NCBI GenBank assembly: GCA_023376005.1
Contig: CM042156.1
Coordinates: forward strand, 47,406,092 to 47,470,091
Reading direction: 5' to 3'
Source of the DNA: Doryteuthis pealeii
Taxonomy: Eukaryota; Mollusca; Cephalopoda; Myopsida; Loliginidae
DNA: 64,000 bases
Part shown: positions 40,302-51,372 of the stretch, in pieces
Layout: the number at the start of each line of letters is the position of its first letter
How positions within the stretch are numbered: the stretch's first letter is position 1
Translations under genes and position numbers: made by a program
Notes under the pieces: generated by a model
Databases searched by the model: none
Told to the model about the DNA's origin: nothing
The model's input: the letters and a program-made list of their open reading frames with translations, nothing else

Positions 40302-40773
40302 TTAGTATTATCTGCGTTATTCGGATTATTGTCCCATCTTCATTGTTATTTGTACAACGTTTCGGCCGATATGCCCTCCGACCTTCTTCAGGTATTTCTT
40401 GTCGTACTCGGAACCTTCTCGGACTCGGAAACCTTCTCGGACTCGGGAACCTTTTCGAACTCGGGAACTTTCTTGTCGTAATCGGGAGCCATCACGGAAC
40501 TTTGAACTTAACCCTTTATTTAGTCCACGGGGGTATCCTGTTCTCATTCCGCTAACCATAGCTGGGGTAGGAGTTGTGTTAATTATTTATCTAACTGCCT
40601 CCACTCAGGATTGAACTCGGGATCCAGAGATAACTGTCACTTAGTACTGTCTTAACCTAACTACCTTATACACTAGGCCATGTGTCCAAGGCCGGAGGGC
40701 ATATCGGCCGAAACGTTGTACAAATAACAATGAAGATGGGGACAATAGTCCGAATAACGCAGATAATACTAAC
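40302..40773 (-). repeat. SINE6: tRNA-like head, minisatellite body, hammerhead; with inverted partial copy
   Basis: Minus strand: tRNA-like head at 40600-40686 (GGCCTAGTGTATAAGGTAG as A region, GAGTTCAATCC B box at 40612-40622), a body with about five copies of a CTCGGACTCGGGAACCTT-like 17-mer (40399-40490), then the hammerhead motif at 40353-40391. At 40689-40773 an inverted copy of 40302-40384 closes a fold-back. A 5'-truncated relative lies at 41900-42085(+). Confidence 0.65.
40353..40391 (-). ncRNA. Hammerhead-like motif without a core-proximal stem I
   Basis: CUGAAGA (40385-40391), stem II 6 bp (40364-40384), GAAA (40360-40363), stem III AC-GUU-GU, A17 at 40353. The bases next to the core on the stem I side do not pair, so it is probably inactive. 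Confidence 0.5.
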
Positions 40774-41287
40774 TTTTGCTGTATAAAACAAATTTACTTC
40801 CTGGTTAAATCAAACTTAACAGATCTAAATTCCACCATCGTATGTCCCCCCCACACACACACCACTGAAAGAAAAAAATTCAGGGAACTAACTGAATTTA
40901 ATGAAATTTTCAGTGTTGATATATTAATGAATAAAAGATATATGCACCAGTTATTCTATTTTAAAACTTTTACATTTTTTCAGGTCAGTTAATTTTGAAC
41001 CACGTATTTTTGAGGCGTAACACAAATTGTCAAAGATACGTGGTTTAAAGTTAACTGACCTGAAAAAATGTAAAAGTTTTTTATATTCTTAAATTTTATC
41101 ACAACATTTCATCAATTTGTTTTTAACATTTTAATTTGTTCTTAGTTTTATTTTGATATTTTAAAAGTTTGGTTGTTTTATGTGAATTTTTAAAATGAGG
41201 CTTGATAGTCCAGTTGGACTCATAGTCCTGAGTTAATAAAGTTTTAAGTGACAATCATCTGTAGGTGGCAGTTTCAATCTTGAGTAC
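40774..41287. other. AT-rich sequence with a 45-bp-arm hairpin
   Basis: 40969-41014 and 41035-41079 are complementary (TTTTTTCAGGTCAGTTAA and its complement). No ribozyme core, no gene. Confidence 0.6.
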
Positions 41288-41317
41288 GGACGAAAATAAT
41301 TTAGAAAACTTTACATC

Positions 41318-41905
41318 ATCATCATCATGTCGCGCATGCAGCACGGATATCCATGACAATCTTTCGCCAAACTTCCCTATCATTCATTGCACCTGGCAGC
41401 TCCTCTGCGGAGCAGCCAGCATCCTCACATAGCTGGTCAATGTAGGTCCTTGCTGGGCGCCCCACACTTGCATATCCATGTGTTGGCTTCCAAAGGAGAA
41501 CGTCGCTTATGAGTTCATCCTTGCTTCTCCAGCAGTGTCCTGCATGCCTTGTCCGTCTCACTCGGATAGTTTGTGAGATGAGGGGCAGGTGACCGTACAG
41601 CTGTTTCCTTGTGGGGTGCTGTTTCCACGACTTATTCAAGACTGCACGCAGCATTCTTGTGCAGCTCCCATCTAGCTTATTCTCAAGACGCTTTGTTAGG
41701 GTCTAGGTGGTGCAGCCATATAGCAGCACCGACACAACCACAGCCTGGAAGAACTGTCGCTTCAGCTTGTCAGGGAGATCGGACCTCCATATGACTGATA
41801 AACTATTTGTGGCCGACCATGCCTTTGCTATCCGTGTATTAACATCGCTCTCTGTGGAGGAGATATTACCACAGCTTAACACTTATACCCGGTCATAATT
41901 AGCGG
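41318..41905 (-). mobile_element. LINE-A 3' end, best-preserved copy
   Basis: Minus strand, nearly open: a segment with 'RIAKAWSATNSLSVIWRSDL', 'KLKRQFFQAVVVSVLLYGC', one stop at the W-equivalent (41706 region), 'TRMLRAVLNKSWKQHPT', 'RRTRHAGHCWRSKDELISDV' and 'GRPARTYIDQLCEDAG', ending 'RAACAT' and (ATG)n. 109 codons are open at 41325-41654. It belongs to the C-terminal third of a non-LTR retrotransposon ORF2. 5'-truncated, so not autonomous. Confidence 0.8.
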
Positions 41906-42400
41906 AATGAGAACAATCTACCCCAATGGATTAATTAAAGGGTTCAGTTCGAAGTGCCATTAAGGCTCCCGAGTTTGCTGAGAAGGTTCCCGAGTATGAA
42001 AAAAAAACCTGAAGAAAACCGAAGGACACATCAACCGAAACGTTGTGTATATTGCTATAAAGATGAGGACACTAACCCGAAAAATCTAAATAATACAAAG
42101 GTTTGGTTGTTTTGTTTTACAGCATATCAACTCTTATCGGGTCATTTGATAACGAATCAAGTCATTTTGATATACAAAGGACTCCGATTGCTTACTTTAT
42201 CTGTTGTTGTTGTTTAAGTGGTTAACTAATTAAGTATTGAACATTAGTGGTACTATTTTAACCCATAACTTTCCAAAGGGTATTAGTCCAAAAGTGAATG
42301 TAATAGCGTGACAGGAGTTCGAACTCACTTACTACCATATCGCAGTCTTATATTTAACCAGTAGGCCACAGGCAATCCCACCCCGTATATGATTATAAAA
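41906..42400. repeat. SINE6 3' part, R1 3' end and SINE4 fragment
   Basis: 41906-42085(+): SINE6 body and HHR-like core (CUGAAGA at 42016, GAAAC at 42040, but G at position 17). 42098-42150(-): R1 3' end ('ttttacagcatatcaactct'). 42245-42395(-): SINE4, tRNA-like, B box GAGTTCGAACTC. Confidence 0.6.
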
Positions 42401-42487
42401 AATGTGAATATGCGTGCGTGTATCTTTGGGTGAATACGTGTGCCTACATACATACATATGGATATTTGTGTATGTGTGTGCATGCAT

Positions 42488-42489
<2 letters not shown>

Positions 42490-42538
<49 letters not shown>

Positions 42539-42552
42539 GTGTGTGTGTGTCT
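42490..42552. repeat. (GT)n microsatellite
   Basis: Dinucleotide tract; counterpart at 57840-57875. Confidence 0.95.
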
Positions 42553-43365
42553 TACAGAAAAGTGATATTCTTTATTCTTCAATGATACTGTTCTTTAAGT
42601 GTTTTCTTTGAAAAAACATCTCTGTTGCTGTTGGGTTTTTATTTTTTTATTTTTTAGTCTTTTCCCCTTTAAACTACTTCCAACGTCGCTCGATTTTGTC
42701 CAGATGTTTTCACAATTGCCACACACCAAATAAATTTCTACCTTGCAAGGATTTTTTTTTTTTTTGTTTTTGTCTCCCGCTTTCGTTCCTTACCTTTTTA
42801 TGACCTTTTCTCAGCGTCCCAGGTGAATCTACATCCTGGCATTGCAGATCTACCCATCGAAATTATTTCTATTGCCGAATTTTGATGTGTCTTTTAAAAT
42901 AAAATTATGGTATATGAGTTGGTTAGTTGGTTGGTTGGTTGGCTGGTTGATGGTTGGTTGGTTATTTTGTTTAATGGTATATGAGTTGGTTATTTGTTTA
43001 ATGGTATATCAATACATTTTTTAAAAAAAGGAGAATTTTTGTTTTGAATTTAAAATATTTCTTTCTCTTACAAAAAGCAGTTCACATAATGATAACCGTG
43101 ACACACGCTTTTGAAACATTTATATTTAAATTTAAAATATTCTCTTTTTCACTCTTAAAGAATCCGGTAGAAAACAATCATATCATAAGACGGTCACAAT
43201 TGTTTTCCTATCAATATGCTCTGATAAAGATTCTTTTGAAAAAATCGAAATATTGCAATATCGGCAATGTAAAGTTAAAGAAATAAATTAAGTTAAACAA
43301 CATCTGTGTTTTTTTATATAATTTTATCCATATCAACTCTTGTAGGCTATCTAATGCCAAATCTA
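42553..43365. other. Unassigned AT-rich sequence with (TTGG)n
   Basis: (TTGG)n-like run at 42918-42965. No gene recognised. Confidence 0.4.
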
Positions 43366-43557
43366 TAATTTGCTTTTCACATAACGGTAATACCCGTGGG
43401 AAAGGTATGAATGCAACTATCCTCCCCCCCCCCGGCTATGGCCAATAGTAAGGCAGACTTGGTTTGGTTAGGCAACCAGTCTAAATGGAGGAAACTCTGA
43501 ATTCAAACTATTAAAGAAACTGACCTTGTTTCACCTCCTGCTCGTGCTGAGGTGTTC

Positions 43558-43609
<52 letters not shown>

Positions 43610-44070
43610 GAATAGTTTGTGGGTAAATATTTTTGTTTCGTTTGGTTTTATAAACAGGTAGAAATAAATTTTCTTTAACTCCATGTGTAGTAATAAACTG
43701 GTAGAAATAATTTATTAACTTGCAAACAGATCTATTTGTCCCCAGGAAAATGGTATATACGTAATCAAATATTCTTGGGCACTTCGTAGTTTCGCTGGTA
43801 TAGGGAGTTCGGTCCTTACAATTTCCGTCAATATTGTGGTCTTGTGCCATACAGTATGTGTCTTACCTAAGCTTAGCAATGGATACAATCGTGGTGTAAT
43901 GTTTTGGAAATGGACACGGCGACCCGAGTTCAAATCCTGGGCGAAGCCGTTTGCATTTCCCATCGCACTAATATCCTTTGGAAAGGTATATATCTAGATC
44001 TTCTTCCTCCAGCTATGAGTAATAGTAGGGCAGACTGGGCTTTTTAACATTTAACCTTGGTACAAAAAAA
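43366..44070 (+). repeat. Two SINE2 copies and (TA)n
   Basis: 43366-43556: middle and 3' end of SINE2, then (TA)n 43557-43606. 43888-44068: head and middle of SINE2 ('gtgtaatgttttggaaatgg', B box 'gagttcaaatcctgg' at 43926-43940), truncated after 'ttaaccttgg'. Confidence 0.65.
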
Positions 44071-44223
44071 ACATCCATACATAGAAAATGATAGTTTTAC
44101 AGGAACTTAAGCATAATGACTGGCACGACCATCTTAAAAATGTTCCAGTTGACACAGTTGTGCTCTCTTTAGACGAAGTTCATTTTGTTGGAATACGTTA
44201 ACGAGCAACACTTTTATTGTACA

Positions 44224-44960
44224 GACATAAATGACTGTGTTAATCGATGTCAGAAAGGCATAGATGTTCGGGGATAATATTTTGATTGATTAAAATAGTT
44301 TAGATTCATTCATTTTAGAAATAAAAGTTTATCCTAAAATCGAAAATTATTTTCCAAACAATCTAATATGAATGAATTGAGGGAAAATCATGGACAGTGA
44401 GCTGCAACATTGAATCTGTATCTGAAATATCCAAGATCTAAAATTCTTTTTTTCCATGATGTTTAAGAAAATCTCCTATCAATTTCATCTTTGAAAGCAA
44501 GGGAAGGATGGGACACAAGGTCATTTTTAAGCGAGGTAAAGTTAGTTCAAATTTAGAATTTTCCTTCTTCTAGATTAGTTGCCTAAGCTAGGCTAAAAAA
44601 AAACAATCTGCTCTACATTTTACGCAAAAAAAAAACTTCCATTCCAAAAGAAAAGTAGAAACTGCATTTACAGATTTCTTGGCACAAAACTTATATTGTA
44701 AAATGACCTTCTTAATCGATGTGAGAAAGGCATAGATGTTCGAGGATAATATTTTGATTGATTAAAATAATTTAGATTCATTCATTTGAGAAATAAAAGT
44801 TTATCCTAAAATCGGAAATTATTTTCCAAACAACCTAATATGAATAAATTGAGGGAAAATCATGGACAGTGTGATGCAACATTAAATCTGTATCTGAAAT
44901 ATCCAAGATCTGAAATGTTCTTTTCCATGATGTTTTTAAAAAAATCTCCAATTTGTAGAG
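44224..44960. repeat. 260-bp direct repeat around a SINE2 fragment
   Basis: 44224-44485 and 44702-44960 are about 93 percent alike by eye ('gtttatcctaaaatcg', 'ctgtatctgaaatatccaag'). Between them is a minus-strand SINE2 3' fragment (44500-44625). Copy 2 of the large duplication has a different arrangement here: a single repeat with a 480-bp insertion. Confidence 0.8.
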
Positions 44961-45011
44961 TGAACCAATACTGACATAATCTTACCTATGTGTACTTCTA
45001 TTTTGGACTCG

Positions 45012-45019
45012 TCTAGAGC

Positions 45020-45083
<64 letters not shown>

Positions 45084-45355
45084 GGACTCTCTCGTCGATT
45101 TTCGACGCATGAGGGTTCATACACACAATGGACACCCACACAGTGATTTGTTTATAGTGGTGAAGGCTTGTGTTGGATCATCCAAGTCGATAGGAAAGAA
45201 TTGGTGCATCAAGGGTTGCCATAAACCCAATCAACGACCAGCCTCAGTAATTTTGAATTCAGAGTTATCCCTCTCCTAGACTTGGTTACCTACCCAAGGT
45301 TGAAGGGCCCAGTCTACCCTACTATTTAGCCATAGCTGGAGGGATATATATAATA

Positions 45356-45399
<44 letters not shown>

Positions 45400-45510
45400 A
45401 CCCCTCCGCACAATGTCAATTTCTTAAGCGGACTTTAACAGGTTTGAATGCAGAGTTTTCTTTCTCCTAGACTAGTTACGTAGCCATGGTTAAAGAGCCC
45501 ATTGGGCTGC
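45012..45510. repeat. (TA)n tracts and two SINE2 fragments
   Basis: TA at 45021-45080 and 45345-45397. Minus-strand SINE2 middle at 45240-45342 and 3' end at 45398-45505, which may be one copy split by TA expansion. Confidence 0.65.
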
Positions 45511-45939
45511 AGAAAATCCTGGAAAGCTCCAGTAAACGCATGATGTGGTGTGGTGTAGGTAATCAGTGGAACCATAGTTTTTATTAATGATTTTTGTTTC
45601 TTTTTTCACCATCATCAGCCCAAAGTTCTTGTTGTTAATCCTAATGAGAGGGATTCATGATTTAATGCTATTTTTTTCCAACATTCTCTCTCTTTTTTCA
45701 TTTCTTTCTTTTCGGTTTTTCTAATTGATTTCTGCAACAAATATAAAACTTATTAAATCTTTGATTCTATAAATCTTTAAAAAGAAATGGTATTAATATT
45801 TAGAATTATTTTGTCTTTCAATTTAAATTAATAGTTATTTGTGGATGAATGAAATGTACCCAGTAACTAAATAAATTGGTAATGAATGAATTAGAAAAAT
45901 TAAATGACCTTCTTTGGGGGTAGCTAGAACTGGGCTTTT
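45511..45939. other. Unassigned sequence
   Basis: No gene or repeat recognised besides its counterpart in copy 2. Confidence 0.35.
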
Positions 45940-45945
45940 GGTCCT

Positions 45946-45994
45946 GATGATGGTATAAATGGCCGATACGTTGCGTCGTCGACAATAAACATCC
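45946..45994 (+). ncRNA. Hammerhead-like motif with GAUA instead of GAAA
   Basis: GUC (45948-45950), CUGAUGA (45951-45957), stem II GGU...GCC, GAUA, stem III ACG...CGU, C17, GAC. One change in the GAAA box; 3-bp stem I. Confidence 0.4.
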
Positions 45995-46029
45995 AGTTTC
46001 CATAACATCCCGTGTTTGTCTACTTTTCT

Positions 46030-46030
46030 C

Positions 46031-46124
<94 letters not shown>

Positions 46125-46126
46125 CT
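46030..46126. repeat. (CA)-(TA)-(GT)-(TA) microsatellite
   Basis: Can fold back on itself (CA with GT). Confidence 0.95.
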
Positions 46127-46750
46127 AGCAAATATATGCACCCTCCGGGTGCAAGTATTTAAGTTTACATGTAATAAAATATTAGATTAAATCACAAATG
46201 CTATTGAAACTAATTAAGAATGCAGATAAAAACATTTGAAACAGAGGGGGTATAATCGGAAAATAGAACAACCGAAAATTACTCTTCCATCACTTCCGTC
46301 TTTCAATAATAAATTTTGCTAATTCAACTATTGAGTTAATATAGGAAGTAAAGAATAAAATTACAGTTATTTCTTTTTCTTAATTAATTTCTTTTAAGAT
46401 TTATCACCGAGATTTTTGCTCATATTCATTAAGATAAAACCAAACAAATAGAAATCAATAATACTAAGCCCATATTTATTAAAATCAAATTTTTAATATC
46501 AATATGCAAATTAGCTTTACCGTTTACACTGTAAACCGCTATTTTATTGTATGTATAAATTCAATTGCATGTTATTAGTATTTAGATAAGACCAACAGTA
46601 TTAATAATATAAAACAGTTTTATTAGCTATTGAGGTTTAAATAAAAATAAAATCATGGAGAATGTGAAGTAAATAACTAAGGAAATTCTGACTTGAGTAG
46701 TAATATAGTTTCGGTTACAGACAGAAAAACACACAATCTCCATTATAATA
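46127..46750. other. Unassigned AT-rich sequence
   Basis: Present in both copies of the large duplication. No gene. Confidence 0.4.
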
Positions 46751-46791
<41 letters not shown>

Positions 46792-47046
46792 TACAATACA
46801 TTTAGCATATATCTCTATCTATCTATCTATTTCTATTATTTTATTGCTTGATCTTTCTTCATTCAACTTTCTTTCCTTGGTCATTCCCCCCCTCTCTCTC
46901 TATTGCACGCACACACACATACACAAACACATTTAATTTTATTTATTCTATTTTGATGACGGGGTGATCCGGTTGTATGTAAATAGGTAAATGGCACAAG
47001 GTTGTCGTATCTCTTGGAAGGGTGCCATGGTAAAAAAAAATCCAAT

Positions 47047-47134
<88 letters not shown>

Positions 47135-47309
47135 ACCCAGGTCTAATTCCACTTGGGGCACGTTTGACGTGATATCGAAACAAAACGCACGACCCTCGTG
47201 CGTTTTTTTCTTTTTCGTTTCTTTTTGCCTTGATTAGTTTTCCAGAAAGACAAACACAGTAAAAAAAAAAATCTCTAAATCTTTCTGTTTATTTATCTCA
47301 GCCTAATCG

Positions 47310-47342
<33 letters not shown>

Positions 47343-47393
47343 CAGTTCATTTCTTTTTCAGTCCATATCTTTCTTTTCCGCTCTTTCTTTTGT

Positions 47394-47442
<49 letters not shown>

Positions 47443-47450
47443 TATTTCAG
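46751..47450. repeat. (TA), (GA)42, (TATC) and (CTTT) microsatellites
   Basis: TA 46751-46785; GA 47047-47132; TATC 47310-47342; CTTT 47393-47440. Pyrimidine-rich to about 47640. Confidence 0.9.
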
Positions 47451-47756
47451 TTCCTTTCTTTCTCATTCCATATCTTTCTTTCTTTCTTTTCTTCTTCCCT
47501 TCCTTTCTTCTTCCTTCCTTTTTATCTATCTATCTCAGTTAATTTCTTTCTCAGTCCACATCTTTTTTTTGTTTGTTTCTTTTCTTTTTTCTTTCTTTTT
47601 TCTTTCAGTCTGAGTCTATTTCTTTCTTTGTTTATTCTTTATTTATTTTTATATATCTCTCTACCTCATTTTGTTTATATCTATCTAATAAATATATATA
47701 TATGTGATCAAAAGTTGAGGAATACATGCGGATAAAACACACAAAAAAATCATATA

Positions 47757-47801
47757 ATTAATATTTTGCCTCGGCATATTAACGAGGCTTCATCAGAATT
47801 T
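47757..47801 (-). ncRNA. Eroded hammerhead-like motif
   Basis: CUGAUGA (47793-47799) and a perfect stem II GCCUCG...CGAGGC are present, but the GAAA box reads AAAA and stem III is unclear. Confidence 0.35.
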
Positions 47802-48262
47802 TATTTTGAGACAAAATATTGATTGAATGAAGTTGCTTGTGTTTTATCCTCTTTTATTCCTCAACTTTTAATCACGTTTTGTTGGATTTTACCCAGCCTG
47901 TTATTTTCCTCATATATATGTATATAAATGGAAAAACCGGAATGCAAAAGTAATGAACAATGTATACATTTACCTACAGCGTATATTTATACATACACCG
48001 AGAATAAGTTTCCTGACTTGCTCTCTATCTGTTTGCGAGAATACAAATAAATATATAGATATTAACACCCTAGATAGATATAGATAGATAGATAGATAAG
48101 TTATTCAAAGTGTATGAATAAATATATATTACATGTATTGTATATATTTTCATCACGTTTACACTCCTTTCTTTATTTCTACATATATATGTGTAAGTAT
48201 AGATAAAAGGATATGAAAACACACAATGCTGTTAAAATGAAAATATTTTATATCATTTTCAT

Positions 48263-48310
48263 AGCTAATATTGAACAATATTTCGATTTATAAAAATCAT
48301 CATCAGAGCT
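48263..48310 (-). ncRNA. Hammerhead ribozyme, complete core and stems
   Basis: Minus strand: stem I AGCU (48307-48310), CUGAUGA (48300-48306), stem II GAUUU-UUAU-AAAUC (48285-48299), GAAA (48281-48284), stem III AUAUU-GUUC-AAUAU, U17 at 48267 (AUU triplet), stem I 3' AGCU (48263-48266). Stem III has a proper 4-nt loop, so this one could act as a monomer. No tRNA-like head is seen upstream. Confidence 0.87.
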
Positions 48311-48486
48311 TGTTTTTAATCTGGACTCATCGAGAGAGAAGCAGAAAATAATTTAAGTTAAAAACGGAAGCATTAATATTCCAAAAAGCGTGCAAGCCAT
48401 GCGATTGTTTCGTCATTAGCACATCCGCTACGCGTTTCTCTGCCAACGACATAATTGTATATCTTTAGTGTAACAGTTTTTGAAAG

Positions 48487-48683
48487 TGTTGTGATGTTAG
48501 TCCCAACAGTAAAAAGAAGTCAAGTCGAGATGGGGTAACATAAGACAAGTTTATTTACAATCAATGGTACATGTACGACTAGCTTGTCGTTAACGGGAAC
48601 AGTTCTACCTTTCCACTCGGTGTCTCACTATTTATAGTGAGAACCGGTGCATGTTCTCCACTGTAGGAACGGCCGGTACAACA
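48487..48683. mobile_element. Solo LTR (197 bp), copy 2, with 5-bp duplication
   Basis: Same LTR as 30903-31098. Flanked by gaaag at 48482-48486 and 48684-48688, a 5-bp target duplication as made by Gypsy- or Copia-type integrases. Ends TGTTG...CAACA. Recombination between two LTRs would explain the missing interior. Confidence 0.85.
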
Positions 48684-48688
48684 GAAAG

Positions 48689-49194
48689 AAAAAGACATAT
48701 TTCAAATTCAAAAATAGAAAAATTATCTTTTTCAAAAGGGAAGAGTTTTAACCCGTTCATGGTCAGCCTGCAACGGATTTTTTCAGAAAAGAAATATTTT
48801 TTCAACTATTTAAAAAAAAATTACTTTTTTATGTAAAAAAAATGAATGGTTTAAGGGTGTGTACATATGTGCGAGTATTTGCATATGTATTTGTAAGCGT
48901 GAAGATAAATAAAGAGAGATATATCAGAGATTCTTTTCCAAAATATCCCTCAAGAACATTATAAAAAGGAAACAAAATACGTGTGGATCTTGTAAATATT
49001 TTGTCAATACCTTGACAAATTACCCACTCACATAGGCACACACGAAAACACAGAACCCCCTCCCCCGCCTAAACCCCATAAATTGGCAAAAATTATTCAG
49101 TCTGCGATGACACAAAATGTGCGGAAAAAATGTCAACTATGTTTGTGGACTTTACCATTTCAAATGTCATCACTTTTTTCAAGAAGAAATCAAG
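48689..49194. other. Unassigned AT-rich sequence
   Basis: No gene or repeat recognised. Confidence 0.35.
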
Positions 49195-49878
49195 AAGAAA
49201 AAGCAAGAAGAAGAAGAAGAGAAGAAGAAGAAGAAGAAGAAGAAGAAGAAGAAGAAGAAGAAGAAACAGAAACTAGAAAGAAGAAGAAGAAGAAGAAGAA
49301 GAAGAAAGAAGAAAGCTAGAAGAAGAAGAAAAGAAGAAGAAGAAGAATAATAAGAAGAAAAGAAGAAGAAGAAGAAGAAGAAGAAGAAGAAGAAGAAGAA
49401 AAGAGAAGAAGAAGAAAGAAGAAGAAGAAGAAGAAGAAGAATCAGAAGAAGAAGAAAAAATCAAGAAAGCAAGAAGAAGAAGAAGAATGAAAGCAAGAAG
49501 AAGAAGAAGAAGAAGAAGAAGAGAAGAAGAGAAGAAGAAGAAAGAAGAAGAAGAAAGAAGAAACAAGAAGAAGAAGAAGAAGAGAAGAAAGAAGAAAGAA
49601 GAAGAAGAAGAAGAAGAAGAAGAAGAACAACAACAACACAAACACAATGAAAGAAGAAGAAGAAGAAGAAGAAGAAGAAGAAGAAGAAGAAAAAAGAAAT
49701 CAAGAAGAAGAAAGAAGAAGAAGAAATCAAGAAGAAAGCAAGAAGAGAAGAAGAATGAAAGCAAGAAAAGAAGAAAAGAAGAAGAAGAACAACAACAACA
49801 ACAACAATGAAAGAAGAAGAAGAAGAAGAAGAAGAAGAAGAAGAAGAAGAAGAAGAATGATGATGATGATGATGATGA
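49195..49878 (+). repeat. 680-bp polypurine (GAA)n mosaic
   Basis: Nearly all purine on the plus strand, with short CAA islands at 49625-49640 and 49788-49805 and a (GAT)n end at 49857-49878. The 252-codon minus-strand frame is an artefact of (TTC)n. Confidence 0.95.
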
Positions 49879-49984
49879 TTGCGAGAAAGCAGAGAGAGGA
49901 GAAGGGAGAAAAATCCAGACTATACAAATGCCCAAATAATGTCTAGTCAATCGAAATTTAATGCGAGCAGTAGTAATATACCCA

Positions 49985-50829
49985 TTCCGTTCGCCAGAGG
50001 TAGGATATGACCCGAGGTCGCAAGTATGCACATCCAGCAGGGATCAATTATTACTATTTCTACAGGTGCATATATTACATTCTAATCACAGGCAAATCTA
50101 TTCCTAGTCATGAGTTCTGACCTATATATATATACTCTCGTCGTTTTTGATGGGCATTATGTAATTATTATTGAACTATAAAAAAAATAGGGTCGATTGA
50201 ATTAATATTGTTTATCAAATTGAATTCATAGAATGACTGTTTGAATTTTGGCGGGCATTGGAGGCAACATTTTCCGAGGAAGCTTAGCTTGTCTGTCTGT
50301 TTGTTTCTCTGTTTTTATATCCCCATTTTTTTCTTCTCCTTTGTGTGTCTGTATGTTGTTTCTTAAAACTGCAGGGCAAAAAAAGAAGCACTAAATATTT
50401 GCAGTTCTTGTTGTACTACAAACCCCTTCTTCTCCACCCCTTCCCCCCCCCACCCACCCCCAAAAAATGTTACTTTCTCTTTGAAGATTTATTCTTATTT
50501 TTTCAAATGTTGAACTGACTTTTGGAAACATTTACTGTAAAGACCACCTGGTTAATTCGTTGCTCCTCACCCCCCCCCAATCACATCTGATGGGAAGACA
50601 CAGACTCCCTTGCCTTTCTTACTACATTGCTCGAGTGCCAAATACAATAGTGGTGGATACAGATACCACCAAACAAGTACAACAGATCGTTTCGTGGCGG
50701 AGTCTCGTGTAGATATTCATTACAAACAGTAAGTTGGAAACCGGCTGAAATTCTTCAACATATTTATTTTTAAGGGGTAGATAATTTGAAGAGAGTCACA
50801 ATAGCTATTCGGAGACAAAATTCTCAGGG
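49985..50829. other. SINE3 fragment, then unassigned sequence
   Basis: 49985-50045(-) is a SINE3 end ('gaggtaggatatgacc'). 50410-50470 and 50570-50580 are C-rich. No gene. Confidence 0.4.
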
Positions 50830-51060
50830 GAATTCCCCCCGGAGTATAGTGGATAACGTGCAGGCCTGCGGCATCGTAGTAAGCTAGTTCGAACTCCAGT
50901 CGTGTTATTACGTTCACTTTCGGACTAATATCGATGGGAAAGGTTTGGTTGTTTTTTTTTACGGTATATCAATCCTTTGATTTGTGATTGGCTATCACTC
51001 AGATTTCAGTGAAAAGACAAGCAGTTAAAAATGGTGTGAAAAGCTTGCAAGATGGGATAT
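50830..51060 (+). repeat. SINE4, R1 3' end and LINE-B end fragments
   Basis: 50830-50945: SINE4 head with 'agtatagtggataacgtgca' and B box GTTCGAACTCC (50887-50897). 50943-50982(-): R1 3' end. 50985-51060: LINE-B end ('ggctatcactcagatttcag'). Confidence 0.55.
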
Positions 51061-51107
51061 GATGATACCATACTCATTAGATATCTGCACGAGACATGAA
51101 GAATTAT

Positions 51108-51372
51108 TTGGTTTTGTTTATTCGTTTAACGGCATATCAAATCCTAATGGGCTATTTAATACCGAAATTAGATTAATTTGTAAATTTAATTGTAACTATA
51201 TATTCAATGGTCCGTTGCATTTCTTTATTGCATTTTTTTTATCTGTCTATAATCATTTGTTTGCACACCAGTATTAAAAATTTGTATCTAATCTTAATAA
51301 TTTTTAAACAGATCTATTTTTACCTATATGGGACCCTAACAGGTACTACCACTACAGGTCAGAGTGGCAAGG
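51108..51372 (-). mobile_element. R1 retroposon, 3' part only
   Basis: From 'gttcgtttaacggcatatc'-type 3' end to 'ccctaacaggtactaccact'. 5' truncated, with internal divergence. Confidence 0.65.

Larger units (their letters stand above)
41288..48255. repeat. Large duplicated segment, copy 1 (clean)
   Basis: Collinear with 56485-64000 through the LINE-A end, SINE6, R1 and SINE4 pieces, microsatellites, two SINE2 pieces, hammerhead-like motifs and CT/TATC tracts. It starts at 'acgaaaataatttagaaaa' in both. Copy 1 has intact frames and regular microsatellites. Copy 2 runs off the window, so the true length is at least 6.97 kb. Confidence 0.93.

Noticed and set aside
45600..45630. Hammerhead at CTGATGATGGTGAAAA (minus strand)
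   Set aside because: No room for stem II between the boxes and no stem I.
49273..50031. 252-codon minus-strand frame
   Set aside because: Same cause, the GAA/TTC tract; the non-repeat ends show no domain.
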